From contig NC_092676.1 in the NCBI RefSeq assembly GCF_964355755.1, forward strand, positions 18,830,288 to 18,894,287: a DNA stretch of 64,000 nt. The letters are read 5' to 3'. Made by a program: the position numbers and the translations under genes. Shown one piece after another: positions 11,718-25,200 of the stretch; the stretch's first letter is position 1, and every line of letters begins with the position of its first letter. Source of the DNA: Antedon mediterranea (lineage: Eukaryota; Echinodermata; Crinoidea; Comatulida; Antedonidae). Below the pieces are notes generated by a model. The model did no database searches. It was given only the letters and a program-made list of their open reading frames with translations, and was not told the DNA's origin.

Positions 11718-13040
11718 TTAAAATGTAAAAATGAAAAATGGCGGTAAAATACATGATTAAAATTTTCTTGTGAAACTATCTTATTTGTGATCTTATTTGT
11801 GTTCGAGTAGAGAGGCTATAAACTCAGAGGAGGAAAATGTAGTATCCTCCCTTTTCACCAAGATAAAAAGGATGAGATGAAAAAAGAGGAATGCAAAAGT
11901 TTGAAAGTTAGATATTTAGAATGATAGCATGCAATGATATATTTAATGAAAACCGTAAGGTTAGAGTCCATACACTGTGCCAGTCCAAGATGCGATTTTG
12001 GCTCTGTGCGCATGTGAGACGCTTCATACCCGACGGTCACCTTGGTACAACTACTACCTACAATTTGTATTTACGATATAAAATATTGCAAATATAGAAA
12101 AATATATATATTGGACAAATACAAATACATGCAGATAACATTGACATGCATACAATATAAATATTGCAAATTATAGAAAAAAATATATATATATATATTA
12201 AAAATAAATACCAATAATTACAGATTATATTGACATGCCATCAATTATATTGCACCACCAATGATTAAATGATTCAAGAAGCGGGATATCATATTATATA
12301 CACATACATGTATTTGAATAATTGGCATCTTAAAAAGTATAACTGATGCCTAAAAACAGAGTTTATGTTAATATACATCCATTAGGGTAAGGTAATAAAA
12401 AAAAAAAAAAAAAAAAAAAAAGCTTTTATTCAGAATGGTGAATGGATTTTTCCAGAAAAAAACATAGCCTATTAAATTAGCACTTTAAACATGTAATGCC
12501 AATGGTCATTTTCATTACATTTTATTAACTGTAATGTAGTTTAAGGTTTAAGGTTACAGTAATGTACTTAATACAACACAAAATGTTGTTTATCACATTT
12601 GTGGACTATTTTGAACTGTTGAGCTCGTCGTCGGGGGTAGAGGATATGATGCAGTTCCGAGGATGTAGTGTCATAAACGCTTGACTGCCAATTGTTCTAA
12701 CTAACTAAACTAACTAACTAATTTACAGGGTTATCTTTTTGAGCTGATCTACCGTGCATTCTGCTTTTGGGTGGGAAGGGGGACAGGAGGGGTGGTGCTA
12801 GGGTTCTTTATATGGAGTCTGGTGGGCACAACGAACCTAACACTGAAAATATTTAGAAATTGTCATTGATGGTGTTTAAGATTATGCTTTTAACTTACAT
12901 TAATTATTTTACAGCCTTAGCTTTTGAGCTGATCGCCGCTGGGCAGTGGATGGGGAATACGTTGGTAAAACACCGGAAATAACTCATCACCCTAAAATGC
13001 CTAGCAAATGTATTATTTTATTTCTCTTTTACAAGATGGT

Positions 13041-13079
13041 GGGGGGAGGGGGGGGGGGGGGGGGTTTGGGGGGGGGGGG
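13041..13079 (+). repeat. Long G tract, potential G-quadruplex
   Basis: 36 of 39 bases are in G runs broken only by one A and one TTT. On the plus strand this is a strong G4-forming tract by composition. It is noncoding here. Confidence 0.8.
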
Positions 13080-15484
13080 TGGCTCGATTACCCACCACCT
13101 AAAATGTGCCATGGCCATTCATAACAGTTTTCCCACCAGTTTTAAAGGGTTGACTTTCGGCTTTCGGCTGATCTAGGGTTTTTTAAATGGGTGTCACAGG
13201 CATCACCTCCACCACTAAATTTGTATGACAATGGTCAATCATTTTTACCTACTCCAAACAATTGCAACACATATTTCGTGGGATTAACTTTAGGGCTCAT
13301 AGATTTTTCGACCCGTTACAATGTTCCTAATATTAGCCACACACATCCGAATAAACTCGTCAGACGGTCATTTATATACATTAATATGTACACACATAAT
13401 TGCCACATGCATAGAAATTTAACTTCCCAGTTAGGTTACATCTTCTCGGCTTCATCTTAAAAAGTAACAACTAGCAAGCAAGCAATTATACATGATGCCG
13501 TATTGGTCGGTCACAGTATGGCTAAATCCTCACAGGCCAGCTAAGCTTCAACCACTATTCATGATTAGGTACGGTAGCAAAACCGATTTACAGAAACATC
13601 AATTGATCTCGAAGACAATAATATTTATTTTGTTACATCTGCAATTGCTAATTTTTAATGTAATAAAAAGTTAATTCTTACCTCTGCTGTTAAAGTTAAT
13701 TAAAATTACTACCAGTTAAGTAAAATATTTGTTGGACGGGTGTGTATCCGACAAACCATTATAGCTCATGGCATATGTATTATTTTCACTTTATAAAAGT
13801 AGTTCTACTCGCTTTGTAATTAGTTACAGGAAAGTATTGTACGGGCAATTAGACAACGTATTCTGATATTAATCATTGTTTTTATTTGGGTTATTGTTAA
13901 AAACAATTATTTTAGTTCCAATGTTGAATAGTCAATGATTTACCAGATAGTTTAGTCAGGTACATTTTAAACAAACATTTATGTTTCCTGTTTAGGCTGT
14001 TTTAACTGTGCTGGTATTGATATTTATTAATATAAATGTGTAGGCTATAGGTTTATAGTATAAACATCAGTGATGCATATTGTAGTATCACTTCATCAAG
14101 TAGGCCTACATACAATCATGAACAGGTGTCTCGGAATCAAGATACCATTACATCAATGCTAGAAAGCACAACACCAGACATCAACGATTATTTGATTATT
14201 CATCTATATATAAATTTACGTAAGGGCAAAATTCGGTAAATCTCGCCTTACTTCTAGAATTTTTACTCGATGGTATATAAAGTTGGTTCGTACTTTCGGT
14301 ACTGATTTTAACCACCTGATGTAACCCTGTTTACTAATTAAATTGAGTTAAATAATTAGTTATTGACGATTAAAACGAATTTAGGTTCAACGATTTGCCC
14401 CAAATAGGGGTGTTTTCCGACCGTGGTATACACTGTTTAATGCATGTCCATCGTGAAAAATACCCGCATACAATAATACGAGGATGCTTCGCATTTTCCT
14501 ATCTCCTCCTACGATAACTGTTTTTAATGGCTGAAAACCGGTTGAACAGCTCGAGTACAGCATCATAATGTTGAAGACAGGCCGATTTTCTTTAAAAAAA
14601 TACTATTTTGATACATTTAATATACGTTTATACAAATGTATTGATTTGCAATGAATGGAACATTCCAAATTATTTGGTTTAACCATACTTGCATACCTCA
14701 AATGGTTTAACACAAGTAGGTAAATTTATAGACCCTTGGAGAATAAACAGAAATAGTATTGTAATGCTATACAATACTGCAAATAGGTATTAACCACTTT
14801 TGATCGCCATTTGAATCAAAATTGTGTTGGTACTGTTAAATATAATATAAACAAATATACTAATAAACTTTATCACTATGAGTGTGGGTAGCCCCTACTT
14901 TTAGATTAAACACATAATAATATAATACTTTATTACTGTCAGTTGTTTCTCAACGTTTGTATTAATTAATAATTACAAAAATATAAACGTATTAGTGGTC
15001 TTTAAATGTACTTTACTATTTCAATCGACCATGAGACAGTGACAGTTTTAATAAAGTATTAAATCGGAAATGTTTTACTCTATTTAGTGGTATATTATTT
15101 ATAGGCCTATAAAAAAATATTTCGTTACTGAGAGTGGATAATAAAGAAATATATTAAAGAACCATTTAATATAAAGAATATATTAAAAAATTGTTCCTCT
15201 TTGTACCTATCCTCATCCCCAACGCTCAACTCTAATGTTAGATACAAAACCCTAAACTCTAATAGATACAAAATTGGGTTTGTTTAAATGAGTCCAAATA
15301 ACAAATTTGGACTCATTTGTGACAAGTTTCTAGGTGCTAATTTTGGTTGACTACATAAATCATTGTGTCTATTTATTTGTTTCTGTAAAAGACAATGTTT
15401 TATAGTCCTGCCGTACGTACATTTGAAATCGCCAGTTTTTTTACGCTGAAATTACTATGTATTCGAGAACCATCTGTGGGCACG

Positions 15485-15525
15485 AACTAGATGGTACGCG
15501 AGCGAAGCGAGCGTACCATCTAGTT
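15485..15525. repeat. Perfect hairpin with 15-bp arms
   Basis: Arms AACTAGATGGTACGC and its reverse complement flank an 11-base loop GAGCGAAGCGA. The GC-rich centre stands out from the surrounding AT-rich DNA. Function unknown; it could be a very short MITE. Confidence 0.7.
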
Positions 15526-16071
15526 GTAATAATGTGTGATAATTCAAAAGACCTCACCACCATGCTCTGATGACCCTTGCAACTCGTTGTGCCAAATATC
15601 ATAATGTGAAAATTTGTCATTTTAGTGTCAGTATTTGTTTATCGATTTTTAGTCTTTCTTTTTTTGCTATGTGCCAAATTCTATGGTAATTTAATTATGT
15701 TATTTGTCATTACTTTATTTTTATATAATTTAAAAAAGTGGGTTATTCTGTAATCATGTTACAATTGTTGTCATTTTTCTTAGTTGATGTACGTAACAAT
15801 TTAAATCGAAATTGCAGTAGGCCTACATAAGACAAAACATTTTAGAAGTCGAATAAAGATCGCGAATGTTAAACTTCGTTCTGTAGGCTCGCTTCTATTG
15901 GCTGCAATTTATGGGAAAGTCGCGGACCACAAATTATTTTCAAAATTCTCAGACATAGGCCTACGTCCAACAACGGTGGGATATCAGCTGAGGTGTATCT
16001 TGTACACCTTTCTTTAATCAGCATAAACTAACATATTACAGACAGATTAATTTCAAAGACATTATTACTTT

Positions 16072-16104
16072 GGTCATGGATTAAAGAATAGACTTAATCC
16101 ATGG
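16072..16104. repeat. Mini-palindrome related to ACCATGGA family
   Basis: GTCATGGATTAA...TTAATCCATGGT, imperfect at one end and in the centre. It shares the CATGGA/TCCATG ends of the palindromes at 5060 and 8903. Confidence 0.5.
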
Positions 16105-16739
16105 TACAACATATGCTAAAAGATAAATAATACAAAGTTCTTACCTATGATGCGACTGTAGTGAATACGTACCGTACAACGTTAAACTTTGAATGTTACG
16201 TGTATACACATAAATCTATTTTTCCATTAACTTAAAGGTCTTTTATCTGATTTGGAATGTAAAATCATGTGTTTTCAATCATTCAAACCACCGAATTCAT
16301 CTTATCAAGGATAATCTTTCTGAGATAGGCCTGCCTCTAAGGCTGATCCTAATTAATGAAATCTTTATTTGTTTATATTGTTTACATTGTTTAAGTTTAT
16401 CAATAATTGAATAAATGTGAAATGAATTGAATTGAATTGAATTTTATTTAGAGAGAGTGACTATCTGTATAATAATGGACTTATTTACGATAACTGAGTG
16501 GGCCGAAAATAATAAAGGCCAATTACAAAACCAGAAACAAATTGAACACTTTTGAAAGACCTCTATTGAATCAATTTTCTATTATCGACTCAAACATATA
16601 CGCTTGGGATACGTGGGGATTATGCATTGCAACTTGATCCAATATCTATAAACATAGAAAATGAAATTAATATCTTCAATGTCAAGCATTCAGTTAAAAA
16701 TGCATATAACTTTGATCAAAACCAAATTCTAATATTAAA

Positions 16740-19205
16740 AAATTTCAAGACAGTCTTATTCATACATTAAAGGAAAATAACATTGATAAAACGGACTGTA
16801 TTCTCTTAGGGATTTTAATTTGGATGCAAATGACAACAACACACTTAATAATAATTTTTTTTCAATAATGGATTGGATTTGCAATACTCAACTTATAAAC
16901 AGTCCAACAAGAAAAACGCTTACTACTAGTACAATAATTGATCATATTTATACAAATATTCATAAATTTAAAATACATTCCGGTACAATTTATACAGACA
17001 TATCTGACCATTTTCCTATTTTTGCTTTTTTTGAAGATTTTACATTAGGCCTAAGAATAAAAGATAAGCCAATAACTATAACAAACAGAAACTTTAAAAA
17101 TTATAAAGTTGAAAATGTTATTTTTGAACTGGCTTATTGTAATTGGCGTGAAGTGTATGATACCAATGATACAACATACAGCCTATAATCATTGTAATGA
17201 TATATTTCTGAATGTTTGTGATAAACATGACCCAATTACAACGCAAAATCCAAAGAAACAACATGTGGATAAACCTTGGCTTTCCAAAGCAATCAAGACA
17301 AGCATAAACAAAAAGAACAAAATGTACTCAAAGTGTATAAAAAGAAATTTTAATCCAGAGATATTTTCACGCTATAAGAAATACAGAAATATATTAACAA
17401 GTGTAATCAGAAAGGCTAAACAAATATATTACGGTAAACTGTTCAGAAATTGTAAAAACGATAGTGGAAAAATATGGAACAATATAAACATGCTAATTAA
17501 AGGATCTAACTCTAATTATCACGGAAATCCTCTCGATACACTCAGAGTGGTCTATGACATGGGTGAGCAAATAAGTAACGGTCCAGAAAATTGTGCTTCA
17601 ACTTTCAATAATTATTTTGTTAATATAGGGCCAAATTTAGCCAGCAAAATTAATGAAAACTCGACACCACCTTCTGATTATTTACAAAATCCCATAACGC
17701 CTTCTTTTTTCTTGAAACCAATTACACATTATGAAATTGAAAATCTAATTAAAAATATAGATATAAAGAAGTCATCTGGCGATGATTACATGTCTGGTCG
17801 TCTAGTCAAAGACTCTTCTGCTTCCCATATTAGTAGACCACTTGAGCATGTATTTAATTTATCATTTATTAATGGGATCTTCCCAGATGCTCTGAAAATA
17901 GCAAAGGTGTATCCTATTTTTAAGAAGGGAGAAAAAGATGTTATAAACAATTACAGGCCTATTTCTGTTCTACCAATTTTAGCCAAAATATTTGAAAAAT
18001 TAGTTAATGTGCGAATGTTAGAATTTCTCGAAAAGCACCATATACTCTATGATCACCAATATGGATTTAGGAAAAATTACAACACTACATTGTCTCTTGT
18101 AAATCTAGTAAATTCAATTATCAAGAAAGTGGATGAAGGTAAAGTCACTATTGGAATCTTCATTGACATGCCAAAGGTATTTGATACAATTGATCATAAT
18201 ATTTTACTTAACAAACTTCATCACTACGGGGTAAGAGGAATTTGTCTGGATTGGTTTAAAAGTTATCTAACAAACAGAATACAGTTTGTAAATTATGGTG
18301 GATGCAACTCCACCGAAGAACGTATTACACATGGTGTGCCTCGGGGCTCTGTCCTGGGACCAAAACTTTTTCTTTTGTTTATAAATGACTTACCAACTTC
18401 AACAAAATTCTTTAATTTTCGATTATTTGCAGACGACTCAAATCTTTTTCACACATATGATGGAAAACACACTAATATCAATCTTGATGAAGTATCTTTT
18501 CAATTAAATAAAGTATTAAGGTGGTGCAACGCAAATAAGATAACAATAAACTCGTCCAAAACAAATTTCATTATATTCCAAGGCAGGAAAAAAACAGTCA
18601 CAACTATAGGTAATATTATAATTGATAATAAGTACATCCAGGAAGTATCTGAAGTCATGTTTATTGGTCTAATTATGGATAAACATTTGACATGGAAAAA
18701 CCACATAGAGAAAATTAGAACTACTATTAAAAGAAAAATTGGAATCATTTTTAAATTGAGACATTTTCTTCCACAGAATATTCTTTTATTAATTTACAAA
18801 TCATTTATACAACCACATATCATGTATGGCCTTGAGATTTGGGGAAGCACTTTTTCATCGTATTTACAACCCATCTTTTTACTTCAGAAAATGGCAGTGA
18901 GAGCAATTTCTTTTAGTGACTTTACCTCCCATATGCCCGCTCTCCACGTACTCTACAAAACTTACTGTCATCCATTTTATCAGTCTCTTTACTCCATTGA
19001 ATATTATAGGTAGACCTATTATAGGATTTAAAGTACTGTACTGTACTTTATAAGAAAAAGGTACTAACAGCTTTTAATTATTGTTTGAAGGGTTATGCAT
19101 GATAGATAGATAGATAGGTATAACTTTTATTGCCCTTCTTGTAAAATGTAACAAAAGGAAATCAAACGAACGAACTACGTATAAAATACAGAACATAATC
19201 ATACA
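16740..19205 (+). pseudogene. Jockey/CR1-superfamily LINE, frameshifted
   Basis: An endonuclease remnant reads CILLG, then a one-base loss near 16810 breaks the GDFN catalytic motif. NLDAN and SDHFPIF continue at 16820-17188. The frame shifts again, and 17109-19013 encodes 634 codons of reverse transcriptase: NNYRPISVLP; motif A as IDMPKVFD (normally D-KAFD) near residue 351; GVPRGSVLGP; FADD near residue 441; FIGLIMD; and a C-terminal tail. The 3' UTR ends with a GATA tract and a unique ~80-base tail shared with fragments at 415 and 3375. An AT-biased degenerate relic, probably inactive. Confidence 0.85.
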
Positions 19206-19314
19206 AGCCTGTAGAGACCAAACTGTAGTTTTTACTTCTTTTCCAGACTTAACGTATATTTTAGCTCTACTTTACCGTATTGAGCACTTTTTAGACGGTT
19301 ACATTGAACCGAAC

Positions 19315-19316
<2 letters not shown>

Positions 19317-19393
<77 letters not shown>
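19317..19393. repeat. (TA)n microsatellite
   Basis: About 75 bases of uninterrupted TA. Reading frames across it are artefacts. Confidence 0.95.
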
Positions 19394-19395
<2 letters not shown>

Positions 19396-19503
19396 CAATG
19401 ATGTTGCGTAGCACTGTGTAAATTATATATAAATCATACTGTAAATTATAGAAACAGTGATCATGTTCCGAATATGAGCACTGTTTCTATAATTTACAGT
19501 ATG

Positions 19504-19607
<104 letters not shown>

Positions 19608-19743
19608 CAATGATGTTGCGTAGCACTGTGTAAATTATATATAAATCATACTGTAAATTATAGAAACAGTGCTCATATTCGGAACATGATCTCATAATCG
19701 CGTCGAGCATAGCTCATTGGCGAAAGTTCCATATTTTTTACAT

Positions 19744-19814
19744 GGCTCTGTGGTCTAGTGGTATGATACTCGCCCTGTAAGCGAGAGGTTGCAGGTTCGA
19801 ATCCAGCCAGAGAC
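19744..19814 (+). tRNA. tRNA-like gene, anticodon UGU (Thr) on a Pro-like body, copy 1
   Basis: Seven-pair acceptor with one mismatch (GGCTCTG/CAGAGAC). D-arm GGTCTAGTGGTATGAT as in animal tRNA-Pro. Anticodon stem CTCGC/GCGAG with loop CCTGTAA. T-arm GCAGG-TTCGAAT-CCAGC with one mismatch. A TTTTTT Pol III terminator follows within a few bases. Position 33 is C instead of the near-universal U, and the mismatches suggest a pseudogene or SINE source rather than a normal tRNA. Identical to 20094-20164. It lies at the centre of an inverted repeat. Confidence 0.55.
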
Positions 19815-20093
19815 ATTTTTTCATACAACTAAACAATATGGAACTTTCGACGCGATTATGAGATCATGTTCCGAATATGAGCACTGTTTCTATAATTTAC
19901 AGTATGATTTATATATAATTTACACAGTGCTACGCAACATCATTGATTTACATATACACAATATTATTTAAAAAACCGTTGCGAATTAAAGTTGGAATTT
20001 ATTCTGACTTGTTAAGCCTCCACTGATTGTGAGGGCGTTTGTTGTATGAGAGAATGTATCTGGTGGGTGAAAATCTGTGATAATACCATACAT

Positions 20094-20164
20094 GGCTCTG
20101 TGGTCTAGTGGTATGATACTCGCCCTGTAAGCGAGAGGTTGCAGGTTCGAATCCAGCCAGAGAC
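20094..20164 (+). tRNA. tRNA-like gene, anticodon UGU (Thr) on a Pro-like body, copy 2
   Basis: Identical over its length to the copy at 19744-19814. It has the same T6 terminator and the same downstream TTTCATACAACTAAA, but a different 5' flank. Same C33 and stem mismatches. Copying by local duplication or gene conversion within the palindrome cluster is likely. Confidence 0.55.
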
Positions 20165-20469
20165 ATTTTTTCATACAACTAAAAAACATGGAACTTTCGC
20201 CAATGAGCTATGCTCGACGCGATTATGAGATCATGTTCCGAATATGAGCACTGTTTCTATAATTTACAGTATGATTTATATATATATATGACGTTATCCA
20301 AATTCCTTCACTTGCACTGATGAAGGGCTAGTGTTGCCCGAAAGCTCTGCTAACTTTTCTGGCTGTTTACTTTATCGTTTTGATTTAGCTTTTCGCTTTT
20401 TATTTTTGAAAAAAATGACAATGCTGTGAGTATCAGTGGCTGGATCTCAATGGAGATACAAATATTTAA

Positions 20470-22122
20470 TATTTAATGTATTATAAAAAAAAACAAATAA
20501 ATATATTTACAATGTAAATACGCTATTGCTTTAATGTGAATCAAATGCAGACGCTACCATTTAAATTCAATCTTCAACGTAAAAAACTTAACAAGGCCAA
20601 ACACATGACTGCAGTCGCGTGCTCAAATTAGTGTACAAACAATTAGTCAAACCGCCGAATTAACGAATATAGCTTTGATTTTCGCAGAGCTACAAACATT
20701 CTTAAACGTTGTTACTGCAGGAGCGTCGCCAATCCATGGATCGTAATAATCATCTGGCGTTTAGGTATGCGATGAATAGTTGACAAAAAGGCAAAGCCTC
20801 CAGGTGCTACATCTGTATACATTCTACGTTGCAAAACAGCGTTAAAATTGCAAAGATCTCCCTTACCAGTGCTACTTTTGAATGGAACGATAATAATTTG
20901 AAGAATGATTATTGGAATTACCTTTTTATTTCAACACAGCTTCAACGAAAGCGTGGCGAGTCTAGGCAAGGAGGTATCTCCCTAGTCCAGGTAGCTCGTA
21001 TATCGAAACCAACCCACCCAGACTTGTCTAAACTCTGTGTAGGCCAAGTGACGGTACACTTGCATACCTTTTAAATGAAATATTTATATGGATACAGTAT
21101 TCGCTTATTGATTAATTGATAATTAATTAATAATACAGTTCTTACCTATACTGCTGTTAAAGTGTATATCTGTGGTCACCGCAATTATAGTACAGTATAG
21201 GTGAAGTAGCCTAAACTAAAGTAACTTATTTACGGTGTGTATCCAACCATTACAACAAGTTGAATGAGAAACAAAACAACGTGGCCATACTTTGTCTAAT
21301 CCACGGCTACTATTTGTCCCTTTATAGAAGTTGCATTGTCATTTACAGCGAAGGAATCATATTTTTTTGGAAAATCTGGAAACATTCAACTATTTTATTT
21401 TATATTACGATAATAGTACGATGGTGAGTTTAGAAGACACCATCCATGATCGTGACAAGCCTGGATTGTTTGAATAACGGATAGGCCTATTTTTAATTTT
21501 CAAAACACTTTCAAAATGGGTTAGTGGTCTTGTGGATTTACGAAAAAAAAAAAGTATTGCTAAGAATTGACAATTGTGTGAGAGATTGGAATGTTCCATT
21601 CATCGCTTCCATTTATCCTTACGAATTGTAACCCCGTGTAACTGGAAGTTTATAAACTGTTGTACAGTAGCAAACTCATGGTTTGCACGAGTTGGCTTAC
21701 TATAAAGGTTGCTATTGTACTAGATGTAATAACTTACTGTAGTCATGTGATCTTCAGATGAATAGCCTCCAGTAACACGATTTTCTCCAAACAAGTCGAG
21801 TTCTTAAACAAGCTGGTTTAGACTTTTTGACGAAAAAAAAAAATGCTTTGACTATAAATAGTATCAACATACAGTAGTTTTATTCCTTATCATTAAAATA
21901 GTATTCGGATAGTTTTATTGCGTATAGAGCAATGTAAGCTTACCATTTTTGTTTCTGTTCTAGTAATGAAGAATCATCATAAAAGTACAAAGAACAATTC
22001 AATTAAAGTAACACAAATTTACCTAAATTTTAAAAGAAAATTAATACCTCTATTGGGTAATTTTTCTAAAAATAATATTTTTTTTGCCTGTCTTATTTAT
22101 TATAATAATGATCAGGATATAA
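20470..22122. repeat. ~1.7 kb block repeated at 1645-3340 (copy 2)
   Basis: Near-identical to 1645-3340. The 80 C-terminal codons of the frame seen there are unchanged (20829-21074), but a TGA at about 20783 interrupts the upstream part. It lies immediately 3' of SLC22 copy 2. Confidence 0.85.
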
Positions 22123-22218
22123 ATATTTGTGCTGTTTAAATGATAAAGAGTATGTTCTTATCTAAAGAAAAGAAATCTTTCTAGATTCTCATGTCGGAGG
22201 ATCACGATGTAACTATGC

Positions 22219-25200
22219 CTACATCGTCGTGTCTTTGGTCTCAACTGATCGATATTCCTCGGGTTTAGAATCTCTAGCACTGTAACATAAAAAAGTATTC
22301 AATTATTGTAAAAGACATGTGGAACTTTAAAAGACAATAGTGAACGCAATTGTGTATTTATACCTTTGGACGATACAGGAATATGGAATTGAAAAGTGTT
22401 TAAGTGAAAATGTCTACGTACCAACATTGTTTAGAAACAGTCAGCTTGTATTCATCCGCCTCTTTTATATTGTCTGGTAGATTCTGGTTTTGTGTCTCTG
22501 GTAGAAGCAGTATTAATATTCCTGCTAGCAGAGATTGTGCACCAAAGAGAATGAGCGGCATCACAATGGACGTGTAATCTCCAATCAGGAGGATATACGG
22601 AGCAGATACCCCGCCAACTCTGGCGCAAATGGATGAAAATCCCAAACCAATATTCCTAAATGATATTGTAAAATACTCCATTCTCAAATTAATAGTAGAA
22701 ATAGTTTACTATAACTTCTTGGTAGTGTATATTTTTGGTGTTGGTGTGTTGGTCTTGTTATAACAACTTTATTATTTCTATCTGCTTGTTTCTAATTAAT
22801 TAATTAGTAGGGCCATACTACAGAGTGCGCTAGGAAAAAATATTAGGCCTATGACTTTTACAAACCTGACGGTGGTTGGATACAGTTCGGCTGAGTATAA
22901 ATAAACAATTCCGTACGAAGCGGTGATACATAATTTGCCTATCATAGCAAATACCAAGACAGGGACTTTGTAATCTACATAAAATGAATAAAAATAAATA
23001 TTTATACAGTCGCGTATGGTAAGTATAATTCTACGCTTATTATGAATAAATGAGTAATTATTACAGAGGCAAATCCAAAATTTAAATTTCAAGAACTCAA
23101 CTTGAAACAAACATGTGTATTATTAACATGACCTGTGTTTGCATTTGTTTCGTACGGAGTGATGCCACAGAGAAGTTTAGATTTGACGCATGTGAAATCG
23201 TATCCCTTCGCCACATGCATGCTTACTTAATAAAATATAGGCCTAAAAGGTTTATTTTTACTAACCTTTAATTACAGTTGTCGAAAGTAAAACTACGCCA
23301 CCTATACTCATGAATATGCAAATTACTCTTTTTCTGCCCAGACGTTTTAAAAGAAGTTGTGACAAAATATACGCTGGCACTTCAACAGCTCCAGAGATGA
23401 AGAAAGCGAGATAAGGATTCGAACCCAAACTTTCTGTATGAAATGCAAGTCCATAATATACCATAGAATTTGAGAGCCTTTTAGGTAGTGGAATAAAAAG
23501 ATTATTAAGATATGTAATACCTATTTTAATATGAATTCTACGACCGCTGTTTTGTCATAACATACCAGTTAAAACCAATGAGAATTGTTTTCCATCTCAT
23601 TGTTGGTGAGGTGAAGAATAATGCCTTAATGTTCTCAGTTTGGGCGCCATGTTCTTTCTGTAAACGGAAATAGTCATAACGAAATATTATAATATTTGAA
23701 ATAAACTTGAAGATAAGTAAACATTAATAATGATCTAAATGTATTGATTAATTTAGACCCTATCGCCTGTGTGCATTAATTAATTTACACTAACCATTTT
23801 AACCGCTTTCAGAGTTTCAAGACAGTCTTCTGGTAATGATTTCTTGTTTGTTTTTGCAAAGTTTCTCAATATTTTAACACTTTCTTCGTATCTTCCTTTT
23901 GTCATAAGCCATCGGGGAGATTCTGGTAATATCCTACAGTATATTTATATCACAATTTTAGTTAAATAGTACTTAAAGCCCCATTTATACTAGAATGATA
24001 ACGATTGATGATAAATAGATAATATGTGTTTTTCCTACATGGAATAAGAGAAATCTATACAGTTTTTAACTCTAGCATAACCATATATGCTGCTTTTGAA
24101 AAAAAATAATATTTTCACACGTTCAATGAAATGACGTCATGATTAGTAAGAACAATAATATTGTGACGATCCAACGATTGTATTGTTCGTATTGATCATG
24201 ACGTCATATGATTGGAATAAAACAAAATTTTAATGGAATGATCATAATAAAATTTACGCGACATTTTTGGTATATAATAGACAGAAGAAGCTTGGTTGAT
24301 TTTGGTGTGCCACTCTCTTTCTTCCCAGTGGGAACTTTGCTCTAATCACTTTAATTATCTAGAAGATATTTAAGAAAAGAGAGAATCTTACCAAAAGTAG
24401 CTCAAGAATAAGACACCGGGCAAAGAAAGCGTCAACTCAATATTCTGCCAATCTCTAAGAGCATAAGCTACACCAGTTAATATGATGTAACCAAGAGTAT
24501 AAAAGTATTCTATCGTAATCCCGATAAATGTCCTCCATGATGGCCCTACTATTTCGGTTACTAAAACAAAATAAAATGATTAGGAAGGAAGAAATGAATG
24601 GATTATTATTGCTACATTTCAGACATTTGTTTGCAATTACGTTTTTTAGTCGCGTGCAACGCGACTCTACGGCTCACTATGTCGGTCGGTCGGTCGGTTG
24701 GTTGGTTGGTCGGTCGGTAGGTAAACACTAATTTGAGAACGCGTCTGCAACCATGTATATGGCCTTGTTAATCTATACTTTTTCTTTTGTTCATAATATA
24801 TTATACAAGGTTCTGTAAATATAATATTTACCAATGACGAAAGCTGTCAGAAAGACCCCCGAGGAAGCGCACCCAAGCAAGAATTGAAAGGTAATAAATA
24901 CTGGAAAAGAACCAGAAAAACTTGACAAAACACCACATGTAATCTGAAACAAAACACAGTACAATAAATTAGATGGTGTTTTTGATATTTTGTATATTGC
25001 TGTGTTTTATGCATGTATTAATGTTTTGTGTGCGTTGTACTGTACTCTCCGCGAGAGTAGTCTTACATATTATTATAAAGAAGTAGTAAATACACATTTC
25101 AGTACATTCAAGAGACAAACAAATCCACTTCAAGAAAAACCAACCTGTAACAGCAATGAGATCAGTAGTATTTTCTTTCGACCAAACAAGTCCGATAGTT

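Larger units (their letters stand above)
11725..16070. other. Gene-free region with simple repeats
   Basis: No supported gene. Contents: a ~24-base A run at 12398-12421; an ACTA/CTAA microsatellite near 12696-12722; degenerate repeats of 'TTTTGAGCTGATC' near 12740, 12925 and 13160; a long G tract at 13041-13079; a hairpin at 15301-15333 (GAGTCCAAAT/ATTTGGACTC) and another at 15485-15525. Short frames at 12946-13674 are not supported by any motif. Confidence 0.5.

Noticed and set aside
20310-20365. Hammerhead-ribozyme-like core (CTGATGA, GGGC/GCCC stem, GAAA, short third stem)
   Set aside because: There is an extra A between the core and stem II, and I find no complementary stem I, so self-cleavage is unlikely. 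It may be a retroelement 3'-end relic.
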